Shown: positions 44,801 to 55,776 of the stretch, in pieces
How the letters are laid out: the number at the start of each line of letters is the position of its first letter
How positions within the stretch are numbered: the first letter of the stretch is position 1
Assembly: GCF_003602095.1 (NCBI RefSeq)
Contig: NZ_RAHH01000031.1
Coordinates: forward strand, 1 to 60,141
Direction: 5' to 3'
Source: Rahnella woolbedingensis
GTDB taxonomy: Bacteria > Pseudomonadota > Gammaproteobacteria > Enterobacterales > Enterobacteriaceae
Length of the DNA stretch: 60,141 nucleotides
Notes under the pieces: model-generated
Database searches by the model: none
What the model was told of the DNA's origin: nothing
The model's input: only the letters and a program-made list of their open reading frames with translations
Program-made: the position numbers and the translations under genes

Positions 44801-45167
44801 CCAGACTGATAAACGTCGTCAGTGCTGCGCCTTTATTTCCACGTTCTTCTTTATCAACCTGAACGATAACTTCCTGACCTTCGCGCAACACATCTTTGAT
44901 GTTTGGGCGGCCGTGGGAAGAATAGTTGCTAGGGAAATATTCACGGGAAATTTCTTTCAGAGGGAGGAAACCATGTCTTTCTGCGCCGTAATCTACGAAT
45001 GCCGCTTCCAGACTTGGTTCAATGCGGGTGATTTTACCTTTGTAAATGTTCGCTTTTTTCTGCTCATGGCCCGGACTTTCAATATCCAAATCATACAGCC
45101 GCTGTCCATCTACAAGGGCAACGCGCAACTCTTCTTGCTGAGTCGCGTTAATCAACATTCTTTTCAT
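41853..45167 (-). CDS. rne: Ribonuclease E
   Basis: 1104 residues (E. coli 1061). The N-terminal half holds the RNase H-like and S1 domains, the catalytic Asp in [18 protein letters not shown] and LIVIDFIDM, and the Zn-link [10 protein letters not shown] (tetramer formation). A membrane-targeting amphipathic helix lies around [14 protein letters not shown]. The acidic/basic disordered half is the degradosome scaffold; its end [12 protein letters not shown]...[18 protein letters not shown] is the PNPase-binding region. A run of seven GER triplets encoded by nine-base repeats at 43218-43280 occurs in the arginine-rich RNA-binding part. E. coli rne is autoregulated through its leader. Confidence 0.97.
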   Translation of the reverse strand: MKRMLINATQQEELRVALVDGQRLYDLDIESPGHEQKKANIYKGKITRIEPSLEAAFVDYGAERHGFLPLKEISREYFPSNYSSHGRPNIKDVLREGQEVIVQVDKEERGNKGAALTTFISLAGSYLVLMPNNPRAGGISRRIEGDDRTELKEALSSLQLPDGMGLIVRTAGVGKSAEALQWDLTFRLKHWDAIKKAAEGRPAPFLIHQESNVIVRAFRDYLRPDIGEILIDNPKILDLAKEHIAALGRPDFSSKIKPYVGEIPLFSHYQIESQIESAFQREVRLPSGGSIVIDSTEALTAIDINSARATRGGDIEETAFNTNLEAADEIARQLRLRDLGGLIVIDFIDMTPVRHQREVENRLRDAVRQDRARIQIGRISRFGLLEMSRQRLSPSLGESTHHICPRCAGTGTVRDNESLSLSILRLIEEEALKENTKEVHAIVPVPIASYLLNEKRESVNAIEKRQGGVRAVIVPNDQMQTPHYHVLRVRKGEEISALSYLLPQIHEAEMLQPSEELPAERRRPEQPALAAFALQSEAPPSSFEQPTTTEEPVTTRTATVNAPTAPVAEKSGFVSRLLSGLKSLFASEPEQEVKPVEAPKETAETTETENRRNNERRNQRRQGGRRDRNGERGERGERGERGERGERGERNDRGNRGEGRENNRDNRGEGRDNRENNREQRDDQRRGRRNQEPVVTETRNEEVETAAREEQQQQPRRERSRRRSEDKRKPQTEEKIQDAVVVEQVVAPVVADETEQEDRQPAQRRQRRQLNQKIRFESEEVDHEEEAAAQMLITGTRPAATAPAVVAQESFDAEPANAAESEDYQNDNARENGMPRRSRRSPRHLRVSGQRRRRYRDERYPTQSPMPMAGAFVSPEMASGKVWITYPVAQSSEYQPSEYQSHEQQTPEAEAPEVLTQQVEIAQANTPFISETAEVAPQPAAETETVVEAVQQEAPVDVAQPVADEPVSVEPATAEPVEETSVVEVAPVAHEPAVVEPTAVLAEPELQAPAPVAEPVAQVKTAVETAPVAQAPAVTEAAIVAPRFKHFATAPMTKAPAPSYVSEPAPHSDWVRPEFNFDGKGSAGGHAAVTTATAPATKPEMPAE
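43218..43280. repeat. Nine-base tandem repeat in rne
   Basis: Six exact copies of ACGTTCACC followed by ACGTTCGCC (plus-strand reading); the minus strand encodes GER seven times in the RNA-binding part of RNase E. Perfect tandem units make copy-number variation by slippage likely. Confidence 0.95.
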
Positions 45168-45767
45168 CGTAACTTACTCATTATTATTCCATTATTGACA
45201 GAACTGCGGGCAAAATGACCTCATGACCGGATAAACCGTTGGCCCCGAGTCTTCTCGCAAATCGTCAACCTCACGGCTGTCGCTTGCATAGGGGCGCATT
45301 ATTTCGGTAAGTCTGCTTTTGCTGTATTAAAGGCACCAGCGTTATGAAAGCAGCACTTTTATTAGGGGAATAGCTTCTGAATTTAGGTTAACAGATCTCA
45401 TTCCGTATGCCGGCCAAGCTGCAACCCGCAGCCCGCTAATTGCTTGATTTCACATTACGTCTTACGCCATTGCTGCGTTTTTGTGCGATCAGGCAAATCT
45501 ATAATTCCTGCGTTTTCCCTAACTTAAGAGAAACAACGCCGAAAGTAGTTTCATTATTCCATTGCAGGCACTCTGATAGCAAGGTGACTTTTCCCATGCG
45601 GGTAAGATATTTACCTCAATGAGAGATGTGCCGCATTGTCTGAACATTCGCTTTCTGTAAAAACAGGGGGTGTAGAAGGGTTTTCCTCGGCAGTTACTGG
45701 TAAAGTAAGAGTTAAGCACATAAAAATCAGTGGCGCGAACCGTGCCGGATATTTAGAATCGCGAGCC
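45168..45767. promoter_or_regulatory. rne leader and rne-rluC divergent promoter region
   Basis: 600 bases without a gene between the divergent rne and rluC. In E. coli rne has a 361-base leader whose hairpins mediate feedback by RNase E itself (Rfam rne5); a leader of ~320 bases is feasible here, with a weak minus-strand promoter near 45490-45520 (TATAGA preceded by TTAAGT at 18 bases). Plus-strand frames in this stretch look like shadows. Confidence 0.6.
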
Positions 45768-46730
45768 ATGAAAACTGAGAATCCAACTGTACAATTAATC
45801 CCCATCTCCGAAGACGAAGCCGGTCAGCGCATCGACAACTTCTTACTTAAAATCCTGAAGGGCGTGCCGAAGAGCATGATCTACCGCATCGTGCGTAAAG
45901 GAGAGGTGCGGGTTAACAAGAAAAGAATTAAGCCTGAATACAAATTAATTGCCGGTGATGAAGTGCGCGTGCCGCCTGTCCGCGTGGCGGAACGTGATGA
46001 AGCGCCGGTTTCTGCGAAGCTTGATAAAGTCGCGGCTTTAGCCGATTGCATCTTATATGAAGACGATCATCTGCTGATCCTGAACAAACCGTCCGGTACT
46101 GCCGTGCATGGTGGCAGCGGGCTGAGCTTTGGGGTGATTGAAGGGATGCGAGCTTTGCGTCCGGAGGCTCGCTTCCTGGAGCTGGTTCACCGTCTGGACC
46201 GCGATACTTCCGGCGTTTTGCTGATCGCCAAGAAGCGTTCCGCCCTGCGATCCCTGCATGAGCAACTGCGTGTTAAAAGTATGCAGAAGGATTATCTTGC
46301 GTTGGTGCGCGGCGAATGGCCTTCACATTGCAAAGTGGTACAGGCTCCGTTGCTGAAAAATATTCTGCAAAGCGGTGAGCGTGTTGTCAGGGTGAATGCG
46401 GAAGGTAAACCTTCCGAAACACGCTTCAAAATTGAAGAGCGCTACGAGTTTGCGACGCTGGTTAAAGCCAGCCCGGTGACGGGCAGAACGCACCAAATCC
46501 GTGTGCATGCGCTGCACGCAGGTCATCCGATTGCCTTTGATGATCGTTATGGTGAGCGTGATTTCGATGCAAAACTGTCAGGAACAGGTCTGAACCGTCT
46601 TTTCCTGCATGCGGCTGCGCTGCGTTTTGAACATCCGGCTACCGGTGAAACCATGCGCATTGAGGCTCCTATGGATGCGAAACTGCGTCACTGCCTGAAA
46701 ATCCTGCGCGGTAAAACCACAGCCCGTTAA
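45768..46730 (+). CDS. rluC: 23S rRNA pseudouridine synthase RluC
   Basis: 320 residues (E. coli 319) from the ATG at 45768; the frame is open to 45636 without homology. N-terminal S4 RNA-binding domain ([35 protein letters not shown]) and the RluA-type catalytic block [18 protein letters not shown] with the nucleophile Asp, then [17 protein letters not shown]. It makes pseudouridine at 955, 2504 and 2580 (E. coli numbering). Divergent from rne. Confidence 0.95.
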   Translation: MKTENPTVQLIPISEDEAGQRIDNFLLKILKGVPKSMIYRIVRKGEVRVNKKRIKPEYKLIAGDEVRVPPVRVAERDEAPVSAKLDKVAALADCILYEDDHLLILNKPSGTAVHGGSGLSFGVIEGMRALRPEARFLELVHRLDRDTSGVLLIAKKRSALRSLHEQLRVKSMQKDYLALVRGEWPSHCKVVQAPLLKNILQSGERVVRVNAEGKPSETRFKIEERYEFATLVKASPVTGRTHQIRVHALHAGHPIAFDDRYGERDFDAKLSGTGLNRLFLHAAALRFEHPATGETMRIEAPMDAKLRHCLKILRGKTTAR

Positions 46731-46742
46731 GCGAGCTGAAGC

Positions 46743-46778
46743 TAAAAAGGCGCACAGGCTGCGCCTTTTTAATTTTTT
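46743..46778. terminator. Terminator between rluC and yceF
   Basis: AAAAAGGCGCA (46744-46754) and TGCGCCTTTTT (46760-46770) pair over 11 bases, with T-runs in both directions for convergent genes. Confidence 0.9.
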
Positions 46779-46790
46779 TGAATCAACGCT

Positions 46791-47384
46791 CTAAATCAGC
46801 GGGTTAATACCCTGTTCGCGCAGAAAGGCGAGCAGGGCGATCAACGGCAGGCCAATCAGCGTGTTCGGGTCGCGCCCCGTCAGACTGTCGAAAAGCGTGA
46901 TCCCCAGTCCTTCGCATTTAAAGCTGCCCGCGCAGTCATAGGGTTCTTCACGATGCAAATATCCGGTAATTTCTTCAGCGGTTAATGGCCGGAAAGTGAC
47001 GTCAAACGTTTCGCATAACGTCTGCGCTGTTTGCGTCTCCCCGTTATACAAGCTCAGGCCGGTATAAAACGTGACCGTTTTGCCGCTGGCCGCCTGGAGT
47101 TGTCTGAACGCATTATCGAAAGTGTGTGGCTTTCCGGTGATATTCCCATCAATCACGCAGACCTGATCGGAGCCAATAATCAGGTGTCCGGGATAGGCGG
47201 ATGCGAGCGCAGTGGCTTTAGATTGCGCCAGTCGTTTCACCAGCTCTGCCGGGCTTTCACCGGGGACTGGGGTCTCGTCGATATTGGGTGCCGCGCAGGT
47301 AAACGTCAGGCCGGTTTTCTCCAGCAACGCTTTCCGGTACACCGAGGTCGAGGCTAAAAGTATATCTGGTGAAGGCATAATCAT
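46791..47384 (-). CDS. yceF: 7-methyl-GTP pyrophosphatase (Maf-like YceF)
   Basis: 197 residues. Maf/HAM1 fold: [60 protein letters not shown] and the C-terminal [30 protein letters not shown]. It hydrolyses m7GTP and other odd nucleotides for housekeeping. The start could be the second Met (residue 3), as in E. coli; the ribosome site is weak. Divergent from yceD. Confidence 0.92.
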   Translation of the reverse strand: MIMPSPDILLASTSVYRKALLEKTGLTFTCAAPNIDETPVPGESPAELVKRLAQSKATALASAYPGHLIIGSDQVCVIDGNITGKPHTFDNAFRQLQAASGKTVTFYTGLSLYNGETQTAQTLCETFDVTFRPLTAEEITGYLHREEPYDCAGSFKCEGLGITLFDSLTGRDPNTLIGLPLIALLAFLREQGINPLI

Positions 47385-47488
47385 AATTTTTTTTCACAAA
47401 GCGTAGCGTTATTGAATCGCACATTTTAAACTGTTGGCCGCTGCGGAAGCGAATATTGGTGAAAGGTGCGGTTTTGAGGCCTTTTTCT

Positions 47489-47517
47489 TTGACTCTCTGT
47501 CGTTACAAAGTTAATAT
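47489..47517 (+). promoter_or_regulatory. Strong sigma-70 promoter of yceD-rpmF
   Basis: TTGACT (47489-47494), a 17-base spacer and TAATAT (47512-47517). The yceD ATG begins at 47527, so transcription from this promoter would start 0-5 bases ahead of the start codon; no purine-rich ribosome site intervenes. Confidence 0.8.
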
Positions 47518-47526
47518 GCGCGCCCT

Positions 47527-48051
47527 ATGCAAAAAGTAAAATTACCCCTGACCCTTGATGCGGTCCGCACTGCCCAGAAGCGTTTAGACTATACAGGTGT
47601 CTATACTGCAGATCAGGTTACGCGTGTTGCCCAATCAGTGGTCAGTGTGGATTCTGATATACAAACCTCTTTGTCGTTTGATATCGACAATCAGCGTCTG
47701 GCTGTGATTACCGGCCACTCCGATGTTGCTGTAACTCTGGAATGCCAGAGATGCGGTAAGACGTTTGAACATCAGGTCCACATAACATATTGTTTTAGCC
47801 CTGTCCAAAATGATGAACAGGCTGAGGCATTACCGGAAGCGTACGAGCCTGTCGAAGTCGATGTTTTTGGCGAAGTCGATTTGCTGGCAATGATTGAAGA
47901 CGAAATTATTCTTTCACTGCCTGTCGTTCCGGTACATGAATCTGAACACTGTGAAGTGTCCGAAGCGGACATGGTATTTGGCAAACTGCCTGAAGAGGCG
48001 GAGAAACCTAATCCATTTGCCGTATTAGCGAGTTTAAAGAAAAGTACTTAA
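47527..48051 (+). CDS. yceD: 23S rRNA accumulation protein YceD (DUF177)
   Basis: 174 residues (E. coli 173). The DUF177 core [21 protein letters not shown], then acidic [37 protein letters not shown] and the end [19 protein letters not shown] match the family. It is needed for normal 23S rRNA levels in plants and bacteria; the CxxC may bind metal. Just upstream of rpmF and co-transcribed (12-base gap). Likely leaderless translation, see the promoter. Confidence 0.93.
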   Translation: MQKVKLPLTLDAVRTAQKRLDYTGVYTADQVTRVAQSVVSVDSDIQTSLSFDIDNQRLAVITGHSDVAVTLECQRCGKTFEHQVHITYCFSPVQNDEQAEALPEAYEPVEVDVFGEVDLLAMIEDEIILSLPVVPVHESEHCEVSEADMVFGKLPEEAEKPNPFAVLASLKKST

Positions 48052-48231
<180 letters not shown>

Positions 48232-48279
48232 TAATTGCCTGCAACTTATTCACGTGATAAGTGCTGGCAAGGCGATACC

Positions 48280-49314
48280 TTGACTCGTCTAACCATCGCG
48301 TTAGATGTAATGGGCGGAGATTTCGGTCCTTCCGTCACAGTGCCTGCTTCATTGCAGGCACTGATCTCTAATTCTGAATTAGACCTTCTTCTGGTCGGTG
48401 ATCCCGACGCAATCACACCTTTCTTAGCCAAAGCCGATCCTTCTTTAACAGAACGAATTCGGATAATTCCTGCTGAATCAGTTATAGCCAACGACATGCG
48501 CGCGTCGCAAGCTATACGTGCCAGTAAAGGAAGCTCAATGCGTGTGGCGTTGGAACTGATCAAAACTGGGGATGCACAGGCGTGCGTCAGTGCCGGGAAC
48601 ACCGGTGCTCTGATGGGATTAGCCAAAATGGTTGTAAAACCTCTGGATGGCATTGAGCGCCCGGCGCTGATGAGCGTATTGCCCAATCAGCAGCGCAGTA
48701 AAACCGTGGTACTTGATCTGGGGGCGAACGTTGAGTGTGACAGCACAATGCTGGTCCAGTTTGCCGTGATGGGCGCAGTAATGGCGGAGCATGTGGTGGG
48801 AATTAGCAACCCTCGCGTCGCCTTACTCAATATCGGCGAAGAAGAAAGCAAAGGGCTGGCTAATATCCGCGATGCTGCAGCTATTTTAAAAAAGACCGCA
48901 TTAATCAACTATATCGGCTATCTTGAAGGCAATGACCTTCTGACCGGTAAGACAGATGTGATGGTGTGTGACGGCTTCGTTGGCAATGTTACGCTCAAGA
49001 CCATGGAAGGCGTTATAAGGATGTTTTTGTCACTGTTAAAATCCTCCGGTGAGGGTGGCAAGAAGGCCTGGTGGCTGAAATGGTTAGGCCGGATAGTACA
49101 GAAGAAATTGCTAAAGCGTTTTAGCCATCTCAACCCCGACCAGTATAATGGCGCATGTTTGTTAGGATTACGGGGCATCGTTATTAAAAGCCACGGCGGA
49201 GCAAACCAGCGTGCGTTTGCTGTTGCTATCGAACAGGCTGTGCAGGCGGTGCAGCGGCAGGTCCCTCAGCGGATTGCCGCGCGCCTTGAAGCTGTATTAC
49301 CCAAGAGTGACTGA
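48280..49314 (+). CDS. plsX: Phosphate acyltransferase PlsX
   Basis: 344 residues from a TTG at 48280 with AAGGCG ahead; the frame opens at 48235 but the sequence before the TTG is not homologous. N-terminus [19 protein letters not shown], then [37 protein letters not shown] and [15 protein letters not shown]. It makes acyl-phosphate from acyl-ACP for phospholipid synthesis by PlsY. In the ribosome-fatty acid-DNA replication cluster; rpmF ends 48 bases before. Confidence 0.95.
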   Translation: MTRLTIALDVMGGDFGPSVTVPASLQALISNSELDLLLVGDPDAITPFLAKADPSLTERIRIIPAESVIANDMRASQAIRASKGSSMRVALELIKTGDAQACVSAGNTGALMGLAKMVVKPLDGIERPALMSVLPNQQRSKTVVLDLGANVECDSTMLVQFAVMGAVMAEHVVGISNPRVALLNIGEEESKGLANIRDAAAILKKTALINYIGYLEGNDLLTGKTDVMVCDGFVGNVTLKTMEGVIRMFLSLLKSSGEGGKKAWWLKWLGRIVQKKLLKRFSHLNPDQYNGACLLGLRGIVIKSHGGANQRAFAVAIEQAVQAVQRQVPQRIAARLEAVLPKSD

Positions 49315-49320
49315 TCGTAC

Positions 49321-50274
49321 ATGTATACAAAGATTCTCGGTACGGGGAGCTATTTGCCCGTGCAAGTTCGGACTAATGCCGACTTAGAAAAAATGGTGGA
49401 TACCTCCGACGAGTGGATTGTCACCCGCACAGGTATTCGTGAACGTCGTATCGCTGCACCGGATGAGACTGTGGCCACAATGGGCCTGCACGCAGCAGAA
49501 AAAGCACTCGAAATGGCCGGTGTCAGCGCAAGCGACGTGGGTTTGATCATTGTTGCAACAACCTCATCTTCACATGCATTCCCGAGTTCAGCCTGCCAGG
49601 TGCAGAATATGCTGGGCATCAAGGATTCCGCAGCGTTCGATCTGGCCGCGGCTTGTGCTGGTTTTACCTATGCACTGAGCGTTGCCGATCAGTACATCAA
49701 AAACGGCGCAGTGAAATATGCGCTGGTGATCGGCTCTGATGTGTTGTCACGCAAACTTGATCCTGAAGATCGTGGCACCGTTATTCTCTTTGGTGATGGC
49801 GCGGGCGCAGTCTTGCTGGGCGCATCCGAAGAGCAGGGCATCATTTCTACGCATATGCATGCCGATGGTCATTACGGCAACCTGCTGACGCTGGCATACC
49901 CAAGCCAGTCAGAGCCGGAAAAGCCTGTTTATGTCACCATGGCCGGGAATGAAGTCTTCAAAGTTGCTGTGACTGAACTGGCACACATTGTTGATGAAAC
50001 CCTGACCGCGAATAATCTTGACCGTTCTGCACTCGACTGGCTGGTTCCGCATCAGGCGAACCTGCGCATTATCAGTGCGACAGCGAAAAAGCTAGGGATG
50101 GGAATGGATAAAGTCGTGGTTACGCTCGATCGTCATGGCAATACCTCTGCGGCTTCTGTGCCAGCAGCATTTGACGAAGCAGTGCGCGACGGCAGAATTC
50201 AGCGCGGGCAATTAGTGTTGCTCGAAGCATTTGGCGGTGGCTTTACCTGGGGCTCGGCGCTGGTACGTTTCTGA
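49321..50274 (+). CDS. fabH: 3-oxoacyl-ACP synthase III (KAS III)
   Basis: 317 residues. Active-site Cys in [20 protein letters not shown], His in VPHQANLRI and Asn in [11 protein letters not shown] form the triad. It starts fatty acid chains by condensing acetyl-CoA with malonyl-ACP. Six bases follow plsX. Confidence 0.97.
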   Translation: MYTKILGTGSYLPVQVRTNADLEKMVDTSDEWIVTRTGIRERRIAAPDETVATMGLHAAEKALEMAGVSASDVGLIIVATTSSSHAFPSSACQVQNMLGIKDSAAFDLAAACAGFTYALSVADQYIKNGAVKYALVIGSDVLSRKLDPEDRGTVILFGDGAGAVLLGASEEQGIISTHMHADGHYGNLLTLAYPSQSEPEKPVYVTMAGNEVFKVAVTELAHIVDETLTANNLDRSALDWLVPHQANLRIISATAKKLGMGMDKVVVTLDRHGNTSAASVPAAFDEAVRDGRIQRGQLVLLEAFGGGFTWGSALVRF

Positions 50275-50292
50275 TTTAACAGGAAGATAAAA

Positions 50293-51222
50293 ATGACAAA
50301 AATTGCAGTTGTTTTCCCTGGTCAGGGTTCTCAAACGCTCGGTATGCTGGCTGATTTAGCGGCGGCACACCCTGTGGTTGAAGAAACATTTGCCGAAGCT
50401 TCTTCGGCGCTGGGGTATGATTTGTGGCAGTTGGTGCAACAGGGGCCTGCTGAAGAACTGAATAAAACCTGGCAGACGCAGCCTGCGTTGCTGGCCGCTT
50501 CAGTCGCTATCTGGCGTGTATGGCAGCAACAGAACGGTACTCAGCCTGTTCTGATGGCAGGCCACAGCCTGGGCGAATACTCTGCGCTTGTTTGTGCAGG
50601 TGTGCTGGATTTCAAACAGGCGATTTCCCTGGTTGAACTGCGCGGTAAACTGATGCAGGAAGCGGTTCCGGCGGGTACTGGCGCGATGTACGCTATTATC
50701 GGTCTGGATAACGATGCGATTGCTAAAGCCTGTGAAGAATCTGCACAGGGTCAGGTTGTTTCTCCGGTTAACTTTAACTCGCCAGGTCAGGTTGTGATCG
50801 CGGGTAACAAAGAAGCGGTAGAACGTGCCGGTGCGGCCTGTAAAGAAGCGGGTGCAAAACGCGCTCTGCCTCTGCCCGTCAGTGTGCCATCGCATTGTGC
50901 GCTGATGAAGCCTGCTGCGGATAAACTGGCCGTTGCGTTGGAAAATATTACGTTCAGCGCACCTCAGTATTCTGTGGTGAACAACGTTGATGTGAAAATT
51001 GAAACGTCCCCTGAAGCCATCCGCAGTGCGCTGGTACGCCAGTTGTACAGCCCGGTGCGCTGGACTGAGTCTGTCGAATTTATCGCAGCACAGGGCGTTG
51101 AGCAGCTTTTAGAAGTGGGGCCGGGTAAAGTGCTGACCGGTCTGACTAAACGTATTGTTGATACCCTGACAGCGGCCGCTGTGAATGACACGGCAAGCCT
51201 GGCAGCGGCGTTAGAGCAGTAA
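50293..51222 (+). CDS. fabD: Malonyl-CoA:ACP transacylase
   Basis: 309 residues. GQGSQ, the catalytic Ser in GHSLGEYSAL and the His in VPSHCALM are present. It loads malonyl onto ACP for the fab cycle. Confidence 0.97.
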   Translation: MTKIAVVFPGQGSQTLGMLADLAAAHPVVEETFAEASSALGYDLWQLVQQGPAEELNKTWQTQPALLAASVAIWRVWQQQNGTQPVLMAGHSLGEYSALVCAGVLDFKQAISLVELRGKLMQEAVPAGTGAMYAIIGLDNDAIAKACEESAQGQVVSPVNFNSPGQVVIAGNKEAVERAGAACKEAGAKRALPLPVSVPSHCALMKPAADKLAVALENITFSAPQYSVVNNVDVKIETSPEAIRSALVRQLYSPVRWTESVEFIAAQGVEQLLEVGPGKVLTGLTKRIVDTLTAAAVNDTASLAAALEQ

Positions 51223-51235
51223 TAAGAGGATGAGT

Positions 51236-51970
51236 ATGACCTTCGAAGGCAAAATTGCACTTGTTACTGGTGCCAGTCGTGGTATTGGCCGCGCTATTGC
51301 AGAGAAACTGGTAGCCGGCGGCGCGAAAGTGATTGGTACAGCGACCAGCGAGAAAGGTGCTGAAGCGATCAGCGAATATTTAGGCGAGAATGGCAAAGGT
51401 ATTATGCTCAATGTGGTTGATTCTGCATCTATTGAGCAAGTATTGGCGACTATTCGAGCTGAATTTGGCGAAATTGATATTTTAGTTAATAATGCCGGCA
51501 TTACCCGTGATAACCTTCTCATGCGTATGAAGGATGATGAGTGGCAGGATATCCTGGATACTAATCTGACTTCAGTGTTTCGGCTGTCAAAAGCTGTCAT
51601 GCGGGCTATGATGAAGAAACGGTGTGGACGGATTATTACAATTGGTTCCGTTGTTGGCACCATGGGTAACGCAGGGCAGGCGAACTACGCGGCGGCTAAA
51701 GCTGGCTTGATTGGTTTTAGTAAGTCTTTGGCACGTGAAGTCGCTTCACGTGGCATTACTGTCAACGTCGTCGCTCCCGGCTTTATTGAGACGGATATGA
51801 CAAGGGCGTTGACAGATGATCAACGCGCAGGCATTTTGTCATCAGTTCCAGCCAACCGGTTGGGCGATGCCAAAGAAATTGCCAGCGCCGTTGCTTTTTT
51901 AGCCTCTGACGAGGCCAGCTACATCACGGGTGAAACATTACATGTCAATGGCGGCATGTATATGATTTAA
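51236..51970 (+). CDS. fabG: 3-oxoacyl-ACP reductase
   Basis: 244 residues from the ATG at 51236 (GAGG ahead), matching E. coli length; a possible ATG six bases earlier is less likely. SDR enzyme: TGASRGIGR Rossmann loop, NNAGITRDN, catalytic Ser138 and the Tyr-Lys pair in NYAAAKAGLIGF. It reduces 3-oxoacyl-ACP with NADPH in fatty acid synthesis. Confidence 0.97.
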   Translation: MTFEGKIALVTGASRGIGRAIAEKLVAGGAKVIGTATSEKGAEAISEYLGENGKGIMLNVVDSASIEQVLATIRAEFGEIDILVNNAGITRDNLLMRMKDDEWQDILDTNLTSVFRLSKAVMRAMMKKRCGRIITIGSVVGTMGNAGQANYAAAKAGLIGFSKSLAREVASRGITVNVVAPGFIETDMTRALTDDQRAGILSSVPANRLGDAKEIASAVAFLASDEASYITGETLHVNGGMYMI

Positions 51971-52050
51971 AAATTACGAAATTATTTGCGTTTTTTGCGG
52001 TGAAAACCGCAAAATAGAGCAAATTCGTGGTTTGAACAGCCTGGATTTAG

Positions 52051-52078
52051 TTGCATCTTTTTCAACATTTTATACACT
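52051..52078 (+). promoter_or_regulatory. Probable acpP promoter
   Basis: TTGCAT (52051-52056) and TACACT (52073-52078) with a 16-base spacer, 46 bases before the acpP ATG. It would allow acpP to be expressed above the rest of the operon. Confidence 0.55.
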
Positions 52079-52123
52079 ACGAAAACCATCGCGAAAGCGA
52101 GTTTTGATAGGAAATTTAAGAGT

Positions 52124-52360
52124 ATGAGCACTATCGAAGAACGCGTTAAGAAAATCATCGTTGAACAGCTGGGTGTTAAACAGGAAGAAGTAGTGAATGC
52201 TGCCTCTTTCGTAGACGACCTTGGCGCTGATTCTCTCGACACCGTTGAGCTGGTTATGGCTCTGGAAGAAGAGTTTGATACCGAGATCCCTGACGAAGAA
52301 GCTGAAAAAATCACTACTGTTCAGGCAGCAATTGATTTTATCAACGCTAGCCAACAGTAA
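52124..52360 (+). CDS. acpP: Acyl carrier protein
   Basis: 78 residues. The phosphopantetheine Ser is in [18 protein letters not shown], followed by the acidic helix II; nearly identical to E. coli AcpP. It shuttles acyl chains between the fab enzymes. Own promoter and strong terminator. Confidence 0.98.
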   Translation: MSTIEERVKKIIVEQLGVKQEEVVNAASFVDDLGADSLDTVELVMALEEEFDTEIPDEEAEKITTVQAAIDFINASQQ

Positions 52361-52384
52361 GCGTACATGCTTTAAGTTTAGATA

Positions 52385-52417
52385 GTTAGGCGGTCATTTG
52401 ACCGCCTAAGTTTTTTA
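52385..52417 (+). terminator. Terminator after acpP
   Basis: TTAGGCGGTCA (52386-52396) pairs with TGACCGCCTAA (52399-52409) and is followed by a T-run. Confidence 0.9.
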
Positions 52418-52461
52418 TATCCCACGGTATTACTACTTTTTTCCCTCCCTGGAGGACACAC

Positions 52462-53703
52462 GTGTCTAAGCGTCGAGTTGTAGTGACTGGACTGGGCATG
52501 CTGTCTCCTGTCGGCAATACTGTAGAGTCCACTTGGAACGCTCTCCTTGCCGGTCAGAGTGGCATCAGCCTAATCGACCATTTTGATACTAGTGCCTACG
52601 CAACGCGTTTTGCTGGCTTAGTAAAAGATTTTAACTGTGAAGACTTCATCCCGCGCAAAGATTCCCGCAAGATGGATGCCTTTATTCAGTATGGTATTAC
52701 TGCCGGTATTCAGGCGATGCAAGACTCCGGGCTTGAAGTGACTGCTGAGAACGCGACACGCATTGGTGCGGCGATCGGTTCTGGCATCGGCGGACTTGGT
52801 CTGATTGAAGAAAACCATACCTCATTGGTTAACGGCGGACCTCGCAAAATTAGTCCTTTCTTCGTTCCATCAACCATCGTCAACATGATTGCAGGTCATC
52901 TGAGTATTATGTTCGGGTTGCGTGGGCCGAGTATTTCTATTGCCACGGCCTGTACTTCTGGTGTGCATAATATTGGTCACGCAGCGCGTATCATCGCCTA
53001 TAACGATGCTGACGTGATGTTGGCTGGCGGCGCAGAAAAAGCCAGCACTCCGCTGGGTGTCGGTGGTTTCGGTGCAGCACGCGCGTTATCCACGCGCAAT
53101 GACAATCCGCAGGCGGCAAGCCGTCCGTGGGACAAAGAACGTGATGGTTTCGTACTGGGTGACGGTGCCGGAATTATGGTTCTGGAAGAGTACGAACATG
53201 CCCGTAAACGCGGTGCAAAAATTTATGCAGAAATTGTCGGCTTTGGGATGAGCAGCGATGCCTTTCATATGACATCTCCACCGGAAGATGGTGCAGGTGC
53301 CGCGCTGGCGATGGAAAATGCGCTGCGTGACGCAGGCATTTCTGCCTCGAAAATCGGTTACATCAATGCGCACGGTACTTCGACAGCTGCGGGTGACAGA
53401 GCCGAAGCGCAAGCCGTTAAATCGGTATTTGGTGCTGATGCGCATAAAGTGCTGGTCAGCTCAACCAAATCAATGACCGGGCATCTGCTTGGCGCGGCGG
53501 GTGCGGTAGAGTCTATCTTCACATTACTGGCACTGCGTGATCAGGCCGTTCCTCCGACTCTGAATCTGGACAATCCGGATGAAGGTTGTGATCTGGACTT
53601 TGTGCCACACGAAGCACGTCAGGTGAAAGACATGCAATATTCACTGTGCAACTCTTTCGGATTCGGCGGAACCAACGGTTCCCTGGTTTTCCGTAAGATG
53701 TAA
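52462..53703 (+). CDS. fabF: 3-oxoacyl-ACP synthase II (KAS II)
   Basis: 413 residues from a GTG with GGAGGACA ahead. Active-site Cys in [13 protein letters not shown], His in [11 protein letters not shown] and in [11 protein letters not shown]. It elongates acyl-ACP, including the C16 to C18:1 step important for temperature control. Confidence 0.97.
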   Translation: MSKRRVVVTGLGMLSPVGNTVESTWNALLAGQSGISLIDHFDTSAYATRFAGLVKDFNCEDFIPRKDSRKMDAFIQYGITAGIQAMQDSGLEVTAENATRIGAAIGSGIGGLGLIEENHTSLVNGGPRKISPFFVPSTIVNMIAGHLSIMFGLRGPSISIATACTSGVHNIGHAARIIAYNDADVMLAGGAEKASTPLGVGGFGAARALSTRNDNPQAASRPWDKERDGFVLGDGAGIMVLEEYEHARKRGAKIYAEIVGFGMSSDAFHMTSPPEDGAGAALAMENALRDAGISASKIGYINAHGTSTAAGDRAEAQAVKSVFGADAHKVLVSSTKSMTGHLLGAAGAVESIFTLLALRDQAVPPTLNLDNPDEGCDLDFVPHEARQVKDMQYSLCNSFGFGGTNGSLVFRKM

Positions 53704-53723
53704 CTGTGCCAGTGGAGTATTGA

Positions 53724-53749
53724 GAAAGGCCCGTTAATCGGGCCTTTTT
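53724..53749 (+). terminator. Terminator after fabF
   Basis: AAAGGCCCG (53725-53733), loop TTAAT, CGGGCCTTT (53739-53747) and T-run. Confidence 0.88.
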
Positions 53750-53937
53750 GCTGTCTGAATAAAAGCGGCCGGGCTGCGGGATGAACGGAATCAAACGGTA
53801 GCTCAACGATAAGAGTCTTCCCGCCATTTCGGGCCGCCGGTACGATAAAGTAAGAATGCTCCACTTGCCGCCAGAAACCTGCTCGCGCAGTCTCTGCTGT
53901 CGGAGAACCATAACCCTGAAGTCAGGAGGCAGTAACC

Positions 53938-54735
53938 ATGTGGATTAACGGTGTGGCAGCGACAACATTACCTGCGGCAGACCGGTCTGTGCAATTTGGT
54001 GACGGTTGCTTCACAACGGCCAGGGTATTACGCGGTGAAATCCAATTCCTTTCAGAACACATTGCGCGGATGCAACGGGCGGTGTCTGTTTTGCATATTG
54101 ATGGCGTGGACTGGGCGGCGTTTGAGCGTGAAATGGTATTGGCCGCCGGACAACAGGAAGAGGCGGTCGTTAAAGCTGTCGTTACGCGCGGGCAGGGCGG
54201 ACGGGGCTACAGTTCAGCAGGTTGTTCTGAACCGACCCGGATTGTTTCTGTGTCTGCATATCCCGTGCATTATCACGCGTGGCGACAACAGGGTGTGAAA
54301 CTCGCCCTGAGTCCGGTGACGTTGAGTAAGAATCCACTACTGGCTGGCATAAAACATCTTAACCGTCTTGAGCAGGTCATGATCCGCCTGCATCTTGACC
54401 AGACGGACGCCCAAGAGGCGCTGGTGGTTGACACCTCAGGCTGCCTGGTGGAATGCTGTGCGGCTAATTTATTCTGGCGTAAGGGGAATCAGGTATTTAC
54501 ACCCGATTTATCGCAGTCGGGTGTGGATGGGGTGATGCGCCAGCACATTATCCGGCTTATTGAAAATGCGTCACCATGGACGTTGCATATTGTCAGTCAA
54601 CCCGCTGATGCCTTGTCGGATGCCGATGAGGTGCTGATTTGTAATGCGCTGATGCCTGTTTTACCCGTCGCACAGGTTGACGACGGGCACTATTCATCCC
54701 GAGATTTGTACGATTTCCTGTTCCAGAGCTGTTAA
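53938..54735 (+). CDS. pabC: Aminodeoxychorismate lyase
   Basis: 265 residues, AGGAGG ahead. PLP class IV fold; the Lys binding PLP is in GIKHLNRLEQVMI. It converts 4-amino-4-deoxychorismate to 4-aminobenzoate in folate synthesis. Confidence 0.95.
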   Translation: MWINGVAATTLPAADRSVQFGDGCFTTARVLRGEIQFLSEHIARMQRAVSVLHIDGVDWAAFEREMVLAAGQQEEAVVKAVVTRGQGGRGYSSAGCSEPTRIVSVSAYPVHYHAWRQQGVKLALSPVTLSKNPLLAGIKHLNRLEQVMIRLHLDQTDAQEALVVDTSGCLVECCAANLFWRKGNQVFTPDLSQSGVDGVMRQHIIRLIENASPWTLHIVSQPADALSDADEVLICNALMPVLPVAQVDDGHYSSRDLYDFLFQSC

Positions 54736-54750
54736 AAAAGTGAATAAACA

Positions 54751-55776
54751 ATGACAAACAAAAAGACCAAAATCTTCGCCCTGATTGTCCTGATCCTTGC
54801 AGGGCTGGCGACGTTTGCCTACCAGAAAGTGAAACAGTTTGCGGACCGCCCGATCAATGTCAGCAGCGAAACAATCTTCACCCTGCCTGCCGGTACCGGT
54901 CGCGTGGTGCTGGAAACGCTGCTGATTGACAAGAAACTGATGAAGCCTAATCCGTGGTTCCCGTGGTTATTACGTTTAGAGCCTGAACTGAGTGAGTTCA
55001 AAGCCGGAACCTATCGTCTGGAAAAAGGCATGACCGTTCGCCAGATGCTGGAACTGCTAAAAAGCGGCAAAGAGGCGCAATTTAGCATTCGTTTTGTCGA
55101 GGGTTTTAAACTCAGCGACTGGATGAAATTGTCAGATAAATCAGAATATCTCAAACATGAACTCAGCGGTAAGAGCGGTGAGGAGATTGCCACCGCGTTA
55201 GGCATTACCGATACCAAAAACGCCGAAGGCTGGCTGTATCCCGATACTTATCATTACACTGCGGGTATGACGGATTTATCTTTGCTCAAACGCGCTCACG
55301 TGCGGATGGAAAAAACCGTCGCAGATATCTGGAAAGACCGTGCGGATTCACTGCCGTACAAAACGTCTGCGGAGATGGTCACTATGGCGTCGATTATCGA
55401 AAAAGAAACTGCCGTGAAAGATGAGCGCCCAGAAGTCGCATCAGTATTCGTTAACCGCCTGCGGATCGGTATGCGCCTGCAAACTGACCCGACCGTCATT
55501 TATGGTATGGGCGAAAAATACACGGGTAATATCACCAAGAAAGATTTAGAAACGCCGACCCCCTACAATACTTACGTGATTACCGGCCTGCCGCCGTCGC
55601 CTATCGCGATGCCGAGTGAAGCTTCGCTTCAGGCTGCGGCACATCCCGCAAAAACGCCGTATCTTTATTTTGTCGCTGACGGCAAAGGCGGGCATACTTT
55701 CAGCACTAACCTTGAGAACCACAACAAGGCGGTTCGTGTGTATATAGAGGCTCTTAAGAATAAGAATGAAAAGTAA
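54751..55776 (+). CDS. mltG: Endolytic murein transglycosylase MltG (YceG)
   Basis: 341 residues. One N-terminal membrane helix ([17 protein letters not shown]), a LysM-like region and the YceG catalytic domain with Glu in [11 protein letters not shown] and TDPTVIYG. It releases nascent glycan strands at the inner membrane. Fifteen bases after pabC; overlaps tmk. Confidence 0.95.
   Translation: MTNKKTKIFALIVLILAGLATFAYQKVKQFADRPINVSSETIFTLPAGTGRVVLETLLIDKKLMKPNPWFPWLLRLEPELSEFKAGTYRLEKGMTVRQMLELLKSGKEAQFSIRFVEGFKLSDWMKLSDKSEYLKHELSGKSGEEIATALGITDTKNAEGWLYPDTYHYTAGMTDLSLLKRAHVRMEKTVADIWKDRADSLPYKTSAEMVTMASIIEKETAVKDERPEVASVFVNRLRIGMRLQTDPTVIYGMGEKYTGNITKKDLETPTPYNTYVITGLPPSPIAMPSEASLQAAAHPAKTPYLYFVADGKGGHTFSTNLENHNKAVRVYIEALKNKNEK

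Noticed and set aside
44346-45218. 290-codon plus-strand frame opposite the rne catalytic domain
   Set aside because: Antisense shadow of a conserved gene; no ribosome site.
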